A stretch of 20,341 nt of DNA, taken from contig CAJUQD010000048.1 of NCBI GenBank assembly GCA_910588105.1, positions 1 through 20,341 on the forward strand, written 5' to 3'. Position numbers and translations under genes: made by a program. A model generated the notes under the pieces. The model searched no databases, was not told the origin of the DNA, and worked only from the letters and a program-made list of their open reading frames with translations. Origin of the DNA: an uncultured Oscillospiraceae bacterium. Lineage in GTDB: Bacteria; Bacillota; Clostridia; Oscillospirales; Oscillospiraceae. Below are positions 12,912-20,341 of this stretch, one piece after another. Positions within the stretch are counted from its first letter, which is position 1. Each line of letters starts with the position of its first letter.

Positions 12912-13795
12912 GAAAATTCAACTTGGGCTATTTCATCAAAGAGGGCTTTGTGAGCATCTTCTCCCATGGCCTGATGTCCTTCGCTGCGGTGTGCATGATC
13001 GTGGCCTGCCTCATCATTATGGGTTCCTTCTCCCTGTTGGCCGTCAACGTGGATGAGCAGCTCAGCCGCCTGGAGGAGGAAAACGAGTTTCTGGTCTACG
13101 TGGACGAGTCCTTCTCCCGCCAGCAGATCGAGCAGCTGATGGAGCGGGTGCGGCAGGTGGACAACGTGGCGCAGGTGGATTTCATCTCAGCCGACGAGGC
13201 CAAGGCCAACTTCCTGGAGGGCCGGGAGCACCAGGGGCTGTATGCCAACCTGCCCGATGGTGTGATCCGGGACCGGCTGTCCGTCCGCGTGGCCGACCTG
13301 GAGCGGTTCACCGAGACGGTGGACGCGGTGCGCGCCCTGCCCGGCGTGGCCAACTACCGGGCGGAGAGCAAGGTGGCCGAGGGCTTCGTGGCCGTGCGCA
13401 ACGCCGTCACCGCCCTGGCCTGGGTGCTCATCGGCATCCTGGCGGCGGTGTCGCTGTTCATCATCTCCAACACCACCCGCCTTGCCGCCTTCTCCCGGCG
13501 GGAGGAGATCGCCATCATGAAGATGTGCGGCGCCACCGACGGCTTCATCCGCTGGCCCTTCATCGTGGAGGGGCTGATCCTGGGGCTGATGGGGGCTCTG
13601 GCCGCCTTCTTCCTCCAATGGGGGGCGTATGCCGCCGTGTGCAGGGCGCTGACGGAGAATGGCGCCACAACCCTGTTTACCCTGCTGGATTTTCGGTTCA
13701 TCTGGACCCGGGTGCTCCAGGTGTTCCTGCTGGCCGGCTCCATCATTGGCGCGCTGGGCTCCAGCTTTGCCATCCGCAAGTTCCTTCACGTCTGA
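12908..13795 (+). CDS. ftsX: Cell division protein FtsX
   Basis: A 295-residue membrane protein with the standard FtsX plan. It has a short cytoplasmic start (MRKFNLGYFIKEGFVSIFSHG), TM1 (about residues 22-46) and an extracellular loop of roughly 120 residues (VNVDEQLSRLEEENEFLVYVD onward). Three C-terminal helices follow (about 168-190, 215-242, 262-285). RREEIAIMKMCGATDGFIRWPF is the conserved cytoplasmic coupling segment that contacts FtsE. The extracellular loop is the part that recruits and activates a peptidoglycan hydrolase. The gene overlaps ftsE by four bases and is followed 22 bases later by an M23 peptidase with a coiled coil, the likely partner. Identity is secure. Confidence 0.95.
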   Translation: MRKFNLGYFIKEGFVSIFSHGLMSFAAVCMIVACLIIMGSFSLLAVNVDEQLSRLEEENEFLVYVDESFSRQQIEQLMERVRQVDNVAQVDFISADEAKANFLEGREHQGLYANLPDGVIRDRLSVRVADLERFTETVDAVRALPGVANYRAESKVAEGFVAVRNAVTALAWVLIGILAAVSLFIISNTTRLAAFSRREEIAIMKMCGATDGFIRWPFIVEGLILGLMGALAAFFLQWGAYAAVCRALTENGATTLFTLLDFRFIWTRVLQVFLLAGSIIGALGSSFAIRKFLHV

Positions 13796-13817
13796 CCCGC
13801 TTTGTCAGGAGGCCGCT

Positions 13818-15074
13818 ATGAATAAAAAAACCCAGCGAATCATCGTCATCGTGCTGGCAGCGGTGCTGCTTTTGTCCCTGCTGGCGTCCGCCCTGGCCGC
13901 CATCGCCTACGCCGACGTCACCAAGCAGGATATTCAGAACATCAAGGACGATCTCAGCGACATCCAGGCCCAGAAAAAGGAGGTTCAGGCCAAGCTGGCC
14001 GAGATCCGGGACGACCTCAGCCAGGCCAAGGCCCAGGTGGAGCTCATCCAGAGCCAGGTGGTGCTCACCGAGGAGGAGATCAACACCAGCCAGGCCCTGC
14101 TGGACCGATACGACCTACAGATCGCCGAAAAGGAAGCCGACATCCAGCGCCTGGAGGCGCAGGAGGAGGCCCAATACCAGGAGTTCTACCGCCAGGTGCG
14201 CTGGATGGAGGAAACGGGGGGCACGTCTTACCTGTCCATCCTGTTCGAGGCGTCCAGCCTCGCCGAGATGCTGGACTCCGCCATGATTATCACCGATATC
14301 ATGGACTACTCCAACCGCATCATCGACCAGCTCAACGCCACCCAGGCCCAGCTGGGAGCAGCCCGTGACGAGCTGGCCGCGGGCCGGGCCGCCCAGGCCG
14401 AGGTACAGCAGGATCTGGAGGTGCGAAAGGCCGAGCTGGAGGATCAGCGCGCCCAGGCTCAGACCCTGCTCAGCCAGATTGCCGCCTCCGAGAGCGAGTA
14501 CGCCGCCGAAGCCAAAAAGCTGGCGGACAGCGAGGCCCAGATCAACAAGGAGTTGAAGGAGGCCGAGCGCAAATACGCCGCCCAGCTGGCCGCCCTGGAA
14601 GCCCAGCAGAACGCCAACATGACCAGCGGCGACTGGTACTGGCCCCTGCCCGGACGGTATAAGATCTCCTCCCTATTCGGCAGCCGCCCCGACCCCTTCA
14701 CCGGCAAGCGGGACAACCACACCGGCACCGACATACCCGCGCCCGGCGGCACCCCCATCTACGCCGCCAAGACCGGCATCGTTACCACTGTGAACAAGAA
14801 CAAAAACGCCTCGTCCTACGGCTACTACTGCATCATCAGCCACGGCAGCGGCTACGCCACCCTGTATGCCCACCAGAACCAGGTGCCCATCGTTCAGGAG
14901 GGGCAGGCAGTGCAAAAGGGCCAGGTCATCGGCTACGTAGGCTCTACGGGTCGCTCCACCGGCAACCACCTTCACTTCGAGCTGCGGGTGAATGGCGTGC
15001 GCAACGATGTGCTCAAGCTCTATCCCGGCATGACATTTACCTCTCCCAGCGGCGGGAAAATGAACGGCGGATAG
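13818..15074 (+). CDS. EnvC-like coiled-coil M23 peptidase
   Basis: A 418-residue exported protein. A signal peptide or anchor covers about residues 8-31, ending SALAAIAYA. A long coiled coil occupies roughly 35-130 and 165-265, and an M23 (LytM) domain lies at about 275-405. The metal and catalytic residues are all present: HTGTD (His301, Asp305), LYAH (His352) and HLHFE (His384, His386). It should therefore cleave peptidoglycan cross-bridges itself, unlike E. coli EnvC, whose LytM domain is degenerate. The architecture matches FtsEX-controlled hydrolases (EnvC in Gram-negatives, CwlO and PcsB in Firmicutes by analogy), and the gene lies directly after ftsX. AGGAGG (13807-13812) sets the start at 13818; the frame is open back to 13659 but overlaps ftsX. 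A hairpin follows the gene. Confidence 0.92.
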   Translation: MNKKTQRIIVIVLAAVLLLSLLASALAAIAYADVTKQDIQNIKDDLSDIQAQKKEVQAKLAEIRDDLSQAKAQVELIQSQVVLTEEEINTSQALLDRYDLQIAEKEADIQRLEAQEEAQYQEFYRQVRWMEETGGTSYLSILFEASSLAEMLDSAMIITDIMDYSNRIIDQLNATQAQLGAARDELAAGRAAQAEVQQDLEVRKAELEDQRAQAQTLLSQIAASESEYAAEAKKLADSEAQINKELKEAERKYAAQLAALEAQQNANMTSGDWYWPLPGRYKISSLFGSRPDPFTGKRDNHTGTDIPAPGGTPIYAAKTGIVTTVNKNKNASSYGYYCIISHGSGYATLYAHQNQVPIVQEGQAVQKGQVIGYVGSTGRSTGNHLHFELRVNGVRNDVLKLYPGMTFTSPSGGKMNGG

Positions 15075-15100
15075 CGTGGGGTGCATAACGGTATAGAACC

Positions 15101-15137
15101 CAGGGGCGCGGGGAAAACCCGCGCCCCTGTCCCATTT
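15101..15137 (+). terminator. Hairpin between the M23 and S41 peptidase genes
   Basis: CAGGGGCGCGGG (15101-15112) pairs perfectly with CCCGCGCCCCTG (15118-15129) around a GAAAA loop. Downstream is TCCCATTTT, a weak T-tract. It may terminate only part of the transcripts and so set the ratio between the hydrolase and the protease, because no separate promoter for the next gene is evident. Confidence 0.65.
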
Positions 15138-15159
15138 TCGGCAAGGAGGTTTTGCAATC

Positions 15160-16338
<1,179 letters not shown>

Positions 16339-16374
16339 ACCCGTAAAAGCCCGCCGCCGGTGATCCGCAAACTG

Positions 16375-16404
16375 CTTCACATCAAGTAGACAGCAAAATA
16401 ATTT
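16375..16404 (+). promoter_or_regulatory. Candidate promoter in the intergenic region after the S41 gene
   Basis: TTCACA (16375-16380) and TAATTT (16399-16404), spaced 18 bases, on the plus strand. It lies 37 bases after the protease stop and points toward a hairpin region and a strong terminator with no open frame between them. Confidence 0.3.
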
Positions 16405-16410
16405 AAAAAA

Positions 16411-16508
16411 AGCTCACAGCACTGCGGCGCTGTGGCAACCGCAGATTTCAACCACAAAGTTGGAAAAGCCGCAAAAACGCCTCCCCGGAGCCCCAGGGAG
16501 GCGTTTTT
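16411..16508 (+). ncRNA. Possible small RNA of about 100 bases
   Basis: A candidate promoter upstream would start transcription near 16411. The predicted RNA contains two mutually exclusive hairpins: CACAGC/GCTGTG (16415-16420 / 16429-16434) and CTGCGG/CCGCAG (16422-16427 / 16439-16444). It ends in a perfect Rho-independent terminator. No coding frame is seen. It could equally be the 3' untranslated region of the protease gene. The call rests only on this arrangement. Confidence 0.3.
16473..16508. terminator. Bidirectional terminator between the S41 gene and the permease
   Basis: A5 plus CGCCTCCC (16473-16485) pairs perfectly with GGGAGGCG plus T5 (16496-16508) around a ten-base loop. The A and T tracts give a proper tail on both strands, and it separates two convergent genes, the second ending at 16510. 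Confidence 0.92.
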
Positions 16509-16509
16509 C

Positions 16510-17229
16510 TCACCAGCCGATCTCGTCCAGAATCCCCATGTTGGGGTAGCGCTCCTTTAAAACGCTGTCTGGGTATGTCTCGTCCAAAAACTGCGACACC
16601 ACGCCGGAGGCGGGCACATCCCGCCTGCGCTGGTCCATCCGGCACAGGGCGGCGGCAGACAGCGCCGTGCTACACGCCAGGAACAGCGCAGCCGCCCGGA
16701 CCATCCGTTTCCCCTGGGGAAGGGGCACCCGGTCGATAAGCAGACACAGGGCCGGGTATGCCGCCCGCACCCACACCAGGGCGGCCAGCCCCCAGAACAG
16801 GCAGAACACCAGATTCACCCGTCCGTTCAGATTGAAGGGCAAGTGGCGGTAGTCCCAGAAGCACGCCCCGAACAGCACCTCCTGAATCCAGGAGCATATG
16901 TACTCGTACGCGCCGCCCAGCACTGTCCCCGCCAGGATAATCCGGGCCGGGCTCCGATCGTCCATGCGGTGGAACGCCAGGGTAAGCAGCACCGCCCCCA
17001 TCGCCCAGACCAGGCTGAACGGCCCATACACCAGGCTGCTGCGGCTGATGAGCTCCCCCCGGGTAAGCAGCCAGAACACCACCTCAATCCAGTCGCCCGC
17101 CACCCCTGCGATGAGGAACAGCCAGAACACCCGGTAGGGGGTGAGGGGCCTGGCCGCCGCTTCCCGCGCCAGCTCCCTTGCCGGAGCTGCAGCCGTCCCG
17201 TTGCGACCCGCCGTTATCTGCTTCGTCAT
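16510..17229 (-). CDS. Putative ABC transporter permease, CmpB-type (PF06541)
   Basis: A 239-residue membrane protein of the family named putative ABC-transporter type IV (CmpB). Signature stretches are VYGPFSLVWAMGAVLLTLAF and GTVLGGAYEYICSWIQEVLF, then FWDYRHLPFNLNGRVNLVFCLFWGLAALVWV. Five or so transmembrane helices span about residues 33-210, and a polar tail follows. Despite the family name no ATPase or binding protein is adjacent, and a transport role has not been shown. The start at 17229 is chosen because AGGAGG lies eight bases upstream on the minus strand; the longer frame to 17370 runs through the neighbouring terminator hairpin. It is monocistronic, bounded by terminators on both sides. 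Confidence 0.85.
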   Translation of the reverse strand: MTKQITAGRNGTAAAPARELAREAAARPLTPYRVFWLFLIAGVAGDWIEVVFWLLTRGELISRSSLVYGPFSLVWAMGAVLLTLAFHRMDDRSPARIILAGTVLGGAYEYICSWIQEVLFGACFWDYRHLPFNLNGRVNLVFCLFWGLAALVWVRAAYPALCLLIDRVPLPQGKRMVRAAALFLACSTALSAAALCRMDQRRRDVPASGVVSQFLDETYPDSVLKERYPNMGILDEIGW

Positions 17230-17307
17230 ATCTGCCGCCTCCTTTCGTGTCACACAGCATACCACCCCCAACCGGCAAAAAAACGAAAGGAATTCTAAAA
17301 TTTTTAT

Positions 17308-17347
17308 GAAGAAAGGCCGCCCCCGTGCACAGGGGCGGCCTTTCTTC
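17308..17347 (-). terminator. Terminator of the alaS-DUF4250-cupin-HIT operon
   Basis: A perfect 16-bp stem: GAAGAAAGGCCGCCCC (17308-17323) pairs with 17332-17347 around an eight-base loop. Minus-strand transcripts leave the stem into ATAAAAATTTTAG. It also shields the permease gene from read-through. Confidence 0.85.
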
Positions 17348-17466
17348 GAACAGGGCTCCTGCGAAACCATCCCCTGTCGTAATGGGACCCCTCAAAGTCA
17401 AAGGACGGCTTTTAAGGGCGAGGAGGGGCAGCGAGATGAGCGAGCACTGCCGCTTGCCCCGGCGGT

Positions 17467-17820
17467 TCAGCCCGGAGGCCAGCTCATATCCCGGCCCGCC
17501 AGCACATGGAAGTGGAGGTGGGGCACCGACTGCCCCGCCTGCTCCCCGCAGTTGGCCACCACCCGGAAATCGGTAACGCCCAGCTCATGGGCCACCTTGG
17601 CGATGGCCTCAAAGCAGTGGCCCACCAGGTCGGAGTTCCACTTGGTAATCTCCCCGCAGGAGGTCACGTGGGCCTTGGGGATGACCAGGAAGTGGACGGG
17701 AGCCTGGGGATCGATGTCATAAAAGGCGTAGCAGAAATTATCCTCGTACACCTTGTTGGAGGGGATCTCCCCTTTTACGATCTTACAGAACAGGCAGTTT
17801 GGATCTTGCGCGTTGAGCAT
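17467..17820 (-). CDS. Histidine triad (HIT) family protein, HinT-like
   Basis: A 117-residue protein of the HIT superfamily. The triad HLHFHVL at residues 101-107 (His101, His103, His105) sits near the C-terminus, followed by the typical AGRDMSWPPG ending. The opening PNCLFCKIVKGEIPSNKVYED, with Cys9 and Cys12, is characteristic of HinT/Hit proteins with a CxxC site that can bind zinc. These enzymes hydrolyse purine nucleotide phosphoramidates such as aminoacyl-adenylates linked to AMP. Being in one operon with alanyl-tRNA synthetase is suggestive, because synthetases can form adenylated by-products that HinT cleaves. The start at 17820 has AAAGGAGG eight bases upstream. The cupin stop is 14 bases before it. 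The operon terminator follows at 17347. Confidence 0.94.
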   Translation of the reverse strand: MLNAQDPNCLFCKIVKGEIPSNKVYEDNFCYAFYDIDPQAPVHFLVIPKAHVTSCGEITKWNSDLVGHCFEAIAKVAHELGVTDFRVVANCGEQAGQSVPHLHFHVLAGRDMSWPPG

Positions 17821-17834
17821 AGGTCAAGCCTCCT

Positions 17835-18164
17835 TTATTGATTCGGCACCACAGCGAAAAACTCCAGCGGCCCTTGGCTGTCGTTGATCAGAGCGTGTCC
17901 GCTCCCCTTGGGGCAGTAATGGCATTGGCCCGCCTTCACCGGCTCTTCGCCGCCCTCCACCTTCACCTTGCCCGCGCCGGACAGGACGTAGATGATCTCG
18001 CTGCTGGTCTCGTGGATGTGCCAGCCGATGGACGAGCCGGGGTCCAGCACGCCCTTCAGGATCTTTCCCAGCTCGTCAACCCGCATCTGGGCGTGAATAG
18101 TACCGTCTCCACCCAGAAAATTCGGAATATGGGTGGTCTCCATGGTGGTGTAATCCAGGATCAT
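17835..18164 (-). CDS. Small single-domain cupin
   Basis: A 109-residue cupin. Motif 1 is GWHIHETSSEIIYVLSGAG (47-65), with likely metal ligands His49, His51 and Glu56. Motif 2 is YCPKGSGHALIN (83-94), with His90 as the fourth ligand. All four are present, so it should bind a metal. Small one-domain cupins act as isomerases, dioxygenases or sugar or ligand sensors; the role here cannot be chosen. The start at 18164 follows AGGAG; the frame is open back to 18500 but overlaps DUF4250 and alaS on the same strand in another phase, so the longer form is rejected. It is 14 bases from its neighbours on each side, within one operon. Confidence 0.92.
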   Translation of the reverse strand: MILDYTTMETTHIPNFLGGDGTIHAQMRVDELGKILKGVLDPGSSIGWHIHETSSEIIYVLSGAGKVKVEGGEEPVKAGQCHYCPKGSGHALINDSQGPLEFFAVVPNQ

Positions 18165-18178
18165 GGCGATCGCTCCTT

Positions 18179-18358
18179 TCAAACAGGTTTGAATTGGTTG
18201 GCCGCGGGGTCGTAGGCATAGCCCGTCCCGGCCAGCTTTTCGGTCAGCTCCCGCTGGTCCGCGTCCAGAGCGCCACACAGGGCTGACAGGCTTGCGTACT
18301 CGTCCCGGAGCTTGGTATTGATAAAACTCAGCAGAATATAGGGATCCTGGGGAAGCAT
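18179..18358 (-). CDS. DUF4250 family small protein
   Basis: A 59-residue protein encoded between alaS and the cupin. The sequence MLPQDPYILLSFINTKLRDE is the DUF4250 signature, followed by SLSALCGALDADQRELTEKLAGTGYAYDPAANQF. It is probably a small all-helical cytoplasmic domain with a helix-turn-helix-like spacing; the family has no known function. The ribosome binding site AAGGAGG lies seven bases upstream of ATG 18358. It starts 12 bases after the alaS stop and ends 14 bases before the cupin, so it is part of the alaS operon. Full length for the family. The short size makes it easy to miss in automated calls. Confidence 0.85.
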   Translation of the reverse strand: MLPQDPYILLSFINTKLRDEYASLSALCGALDADQRELTEKLAGTGYAYDPAANQFKPV

Positions 18359-18370
18359 GGCGAAACCTCC

Positions 18371-20341
18371 TTACAGCCCCAGCTTCATGGCAACCACGTT
18401 GTCTACCATGGCCAGCGCGTTGTCCAGCATGAGCACATCCTTGCCGCCGCCCATGGCGCTGTCCGGCTTTCCGCCGCCGGAGCCGCCCGCGATGGCGCAC
18501 ACCTGCTTGATGATATCCCCGGCCTTAACCCCCCTCTTCACCGCACCCTTGCCGCAGGCGCACAGGAAGGTGATTTTGCCGTCGTTGACGCTGGCCAGCA
18601 CAGCCACCACGTTGTCGTCCTTCTCCCGGAGCAGATCGCCCATCTGGCGCAGCCGGGCGCCGTCCGCCTCGGGCACAGTGGCGGTGAGCACCTTCAATTC
18701 GCCTACCTCGTGGGCGCCAAACAGGATGCGGTCGGTCTCCCCCGCCGCCTCCTTGGCTTTGAACTTCTCCACCATCTGGTGGAGGTTCCTAATCTCGCCC
18801 ATGACGGCCTCCGCCTTCTCCCGCAGCTCGCCGGGCTTGGCCTTGAGTACTGCCGCCGCCTGGTTGATGCGCTCCTGCACCTCGCCGTAGAAGGCTAGGG
18901 TCTCCCGGCCGGTGGTGGCCTCAATGCGGCGCACGCCGCTGGCTACGGAGAACTCGCTCTTGATGCGGAAGGCCCCGGCCATGGCGGTGTTGGGCAGGTG
19001 GGTGCCGCCGCAGAACTCCACGGAATACCCCTCTCCCATGTCCACCACCCGCACGGTGCCGCCGTACTTCTCGCCAAACAGGGCGATGGCCCCTTTCTTT
19101 TTGGCTTCCTCGATGGGCAGTACGTCGGTGCGCACGTCGTAGCCGGACAAAATCGCGTCGTTGACGACCCGGCCCACCTCGGACACCTGCTCCGGGGTCA
19201 TGGCCTCGAAGTGGGTGAAGTCGAAGCGAAGGCGGTCGGGCTCCACCAGCGAACCGGCCTGGTGGACGTGGTCCCCCAGCACCTCCCGCAGGGCCTTGTC
19301 CAGCAGGTGGGTGGCGGTATGGGCCCGGGCGATGGCCTTCCGGCGCTCCCCGTCGATCTGGGCGCCCACGGTGTCGCCCACCTTCAACACGCCCTCGGTC
19401 ATCTTGCCGTAGTGCATATATTTGCCGCCCTTGTTCTTCTGCACGTCAGTGACCTCGAATCCCATCTTGTCGGCGAAGATCATGCCATGGTCGGCCACCT
19501 GACCGCCCATCTCGGCGTAGAAGGGGGTCTTGTCCAGCACCACAATGCCCTCCACGCCGGGCATCAGCTCCTCTGCCAGCTCGTTCTCCACCACCAGGGC
19601 CACCACCTTCACCCCGGTGACGGCCTTGACCGTGTTGGCGCTGTCATAGCCCACAAACTTTGTCTCGGGCACGTCCTTGCCGAACTCCACCCCGGCCCAG
19701 CCCAGGTCGCCCAGGGCCTCCCGGGCCTTCCGGGCCCGCCGGCGCTGCTCGTCCATGAGCTGCTTGAACTCGGTCTCGTCCAGCTCCAGGCCCTGTTCCT
19801 GCACCATCTCCAGGGTCAGGTCCACGGGGAAGCCGTAGGTATCATAGAGCTTGAACGCGTCCGCGCCGGAGAAGGTCTTTTCCCCCTTCTCCTTGTGGCC
19901 TAAGAGCATCTCATTAAAAATCTTGATGCCGCCGTCGATGGTCTTGGCGAAGTTCTCCTCCTCCACCCGGATGACCTTGGTGATATAGTCCTGCCGCTCC
20001 CGCAGCTCGGGGTAGTGGCCCCCGTTCTCGTGGATGACGGTGCCGCACACCTGATAGAGGAAGGGCTCGTTCACCCCCAGCAGCTTGCCGTGGCGGGCGG
20101 CCCGGCGCAGCAGGCGGCGCAGCACATAGCCCCGGCCCTCGTTGGAGGGCAGCACGCCGTCGCAGATCATAAACACGGCGGAGCGGATGTGGTCGGTAAT
20201 CACCCGGAGGGACACGTCCTTCTCCCGGCTCTCGCCGTAGTGGGCGTGGGTGATCTCGGACACCTTGTTGGTGATATTCATTACCGTGTCCACGTCGAAC
20301 AGGGAGCCCACCCCCTGGCACACGCAGGCCAGCCGCTCCAG
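18371..20341 (-). CDS. alaS: Alanyl-tRNA synthetase, C-terminal three quarters
   Basis: A partial gene: the frame runs on past 20341 (LERLACVCQGVGSLFDVDTV at the edge), so the first part of the class II catalytic domain lies outside the window. Visible are the tRNA-recognition helical domain (DHIRSAVFMICDGVLPSNEGRGYVLRRLLRRAARHG), the beta-barrel linker, and the editing domain with the HTATH motif and CGGTHL, which bind zinc and hydrolyse Ser- and Gly-tRNA(Ala). The C-terminal DHHA1 domain ends with a glycine-rich AIAGGSGGGKPDSAMGGG stretch. The enzyme charges tRNA(Ala). It heads an operon with DUF4250, a cupin and a HIT protein. The in-frame ATG-type start at 20323 is internal. Identity is secure; any T-box upstream would be outside the window. 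Confidence 0.97.
   Translation of the reverse strand: MERLACVCQGVGSLFDVDTVMNITNKVSEITHAHYGESREKDVSLRVITDHIRSAVFMICDGVLPSNEGRGYVLRRLLRRAARHGKLLGVNEPFLYQVCGTVIHENGGHYPELRERQDYITKVIRVEEENFAKTIDGGIKIFNEMLLGHKEKGEKTFSGADAFKLYDTYGFPVDLTLEMVQEQGLELDETEFKQLMDEQRRRARKAREALGDLGWAGVEFGKDVPETKFVGYDSANTVKAVTGVKVVALVVENELAEELMPGVEGIVVLDKTPFYAEMGGQVADHGMIFADKMGFEVTDVQKNKGGKYMHYGKMTEGVLKVGDTVGAQIDGERRKAIARAHTATHLLDKALREVLGDHVHQAGSLVEPDRLRFDFTHFEAMTPEQVSEVGRVVNDAILSGYDVRTDVLPIEEAKKKGAIALFGEKYGGTVRVVDMGEGYSVEFCGGTHLPNTAMAGAFRIKSEFSVASGVRRIEATTGRETLAFYGEVQERINQAAAVLKAKPGELREKAEAVMGEIRNLHQMVEKFKAKEAAGETDRILFGAHEVGELKVLTATVPEADGARLRQMGDLLREKDDNVVAVLASVNDGKITFLCACGKGAVKRGVKAGDIIKQVCAIAGGSGGGKPDSAMGGGKDVLMLDNALAMVDNVVAMKLGL

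Noticed and set aside
17425..17460. Imperfect hairpin GGGGCAGCG / CGC-T-TGCCCC after the HIT gene
   Set aside because: It has a bulge, a long loop and no T-run; the strong terminator at 17308-17347 explains operon ending better. It may be a fragment of a dispersed repeat, but no second copy is in the window.

Overview
The window looks like chromosome from a high-GC, spore-forming Clostridia member, most likely an Oscillospiraceae gut bacterium of the Flavonifractor / Pseudoflavonifractor / Lawsonibacter kind. The reasons are the Firmicutes sporulation and division block yabP-yabQ-divIC-yabR, near-universal GGAGG-type ribosome binding sites, strongly GC-biased third codon positions, and an ftsE-ftsX-M23-S41 cluster. 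The placement is inferred from gene content, not from a database search.

Left part (about 1-3150): an accessory, visibly less GC-rich segment. A TetR-type regulator keeps its DNA-binding domain but has lost its ligand domain. It is divergent from a three-gene operon encoding a 34-residue membrane peptide and two different membrane-anchored alpha/beta hydrolases. A convergent tnpV gene (transposon-associated family) and about 340 bases of AT-rich non-coding DNA mark this as former mobile DNA.

Middle left (3150-6600): a Nudix hydrolase and an AI-2E family permease, each with its own extended -10 promoter. These are followed by the sporulation/division cluster yabP-yabQ (sigma-E-like promoter), divIC/ftsB (own promoter inside the end of yabQ) and the S1-domain gene yabR, closed by a strong terminator. 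A perfect 26-bp inverted repeat flanks yabR.

Middle (6600-11240): an amidohydrolase of unknown substrate coupled to a fumarate hydratase alpha subunit. Its expected beta subunit is absent; a low-GC DUF3788 gene and a 168-bp element with terminal inverted repeats lie there instead. Peptide chain release factor 3 (prfC) follows.

Right (11240-16510): a GC-rich unknown protein on the minus strand, divergent from ftsE-ftsX, an EnvC-like coiled-coil M23 peptidase and a PDZ/S41 C-terminal processing protease. FtsEX normally controls a peptidoglycan hydrolase outside the membrane, so these genes form a plausible cell-wall-cleavage unit. A possible small RNA lies after the protease gene.

Right end (16510-20341), all minus strand: a CmpB-type putative ABC transporter permease, then the tight operon alaS - DUF4250 - cupin - HIT protein, with alaS running off the right edge. 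No rRNA, tRNA or CRISPR array was seen.
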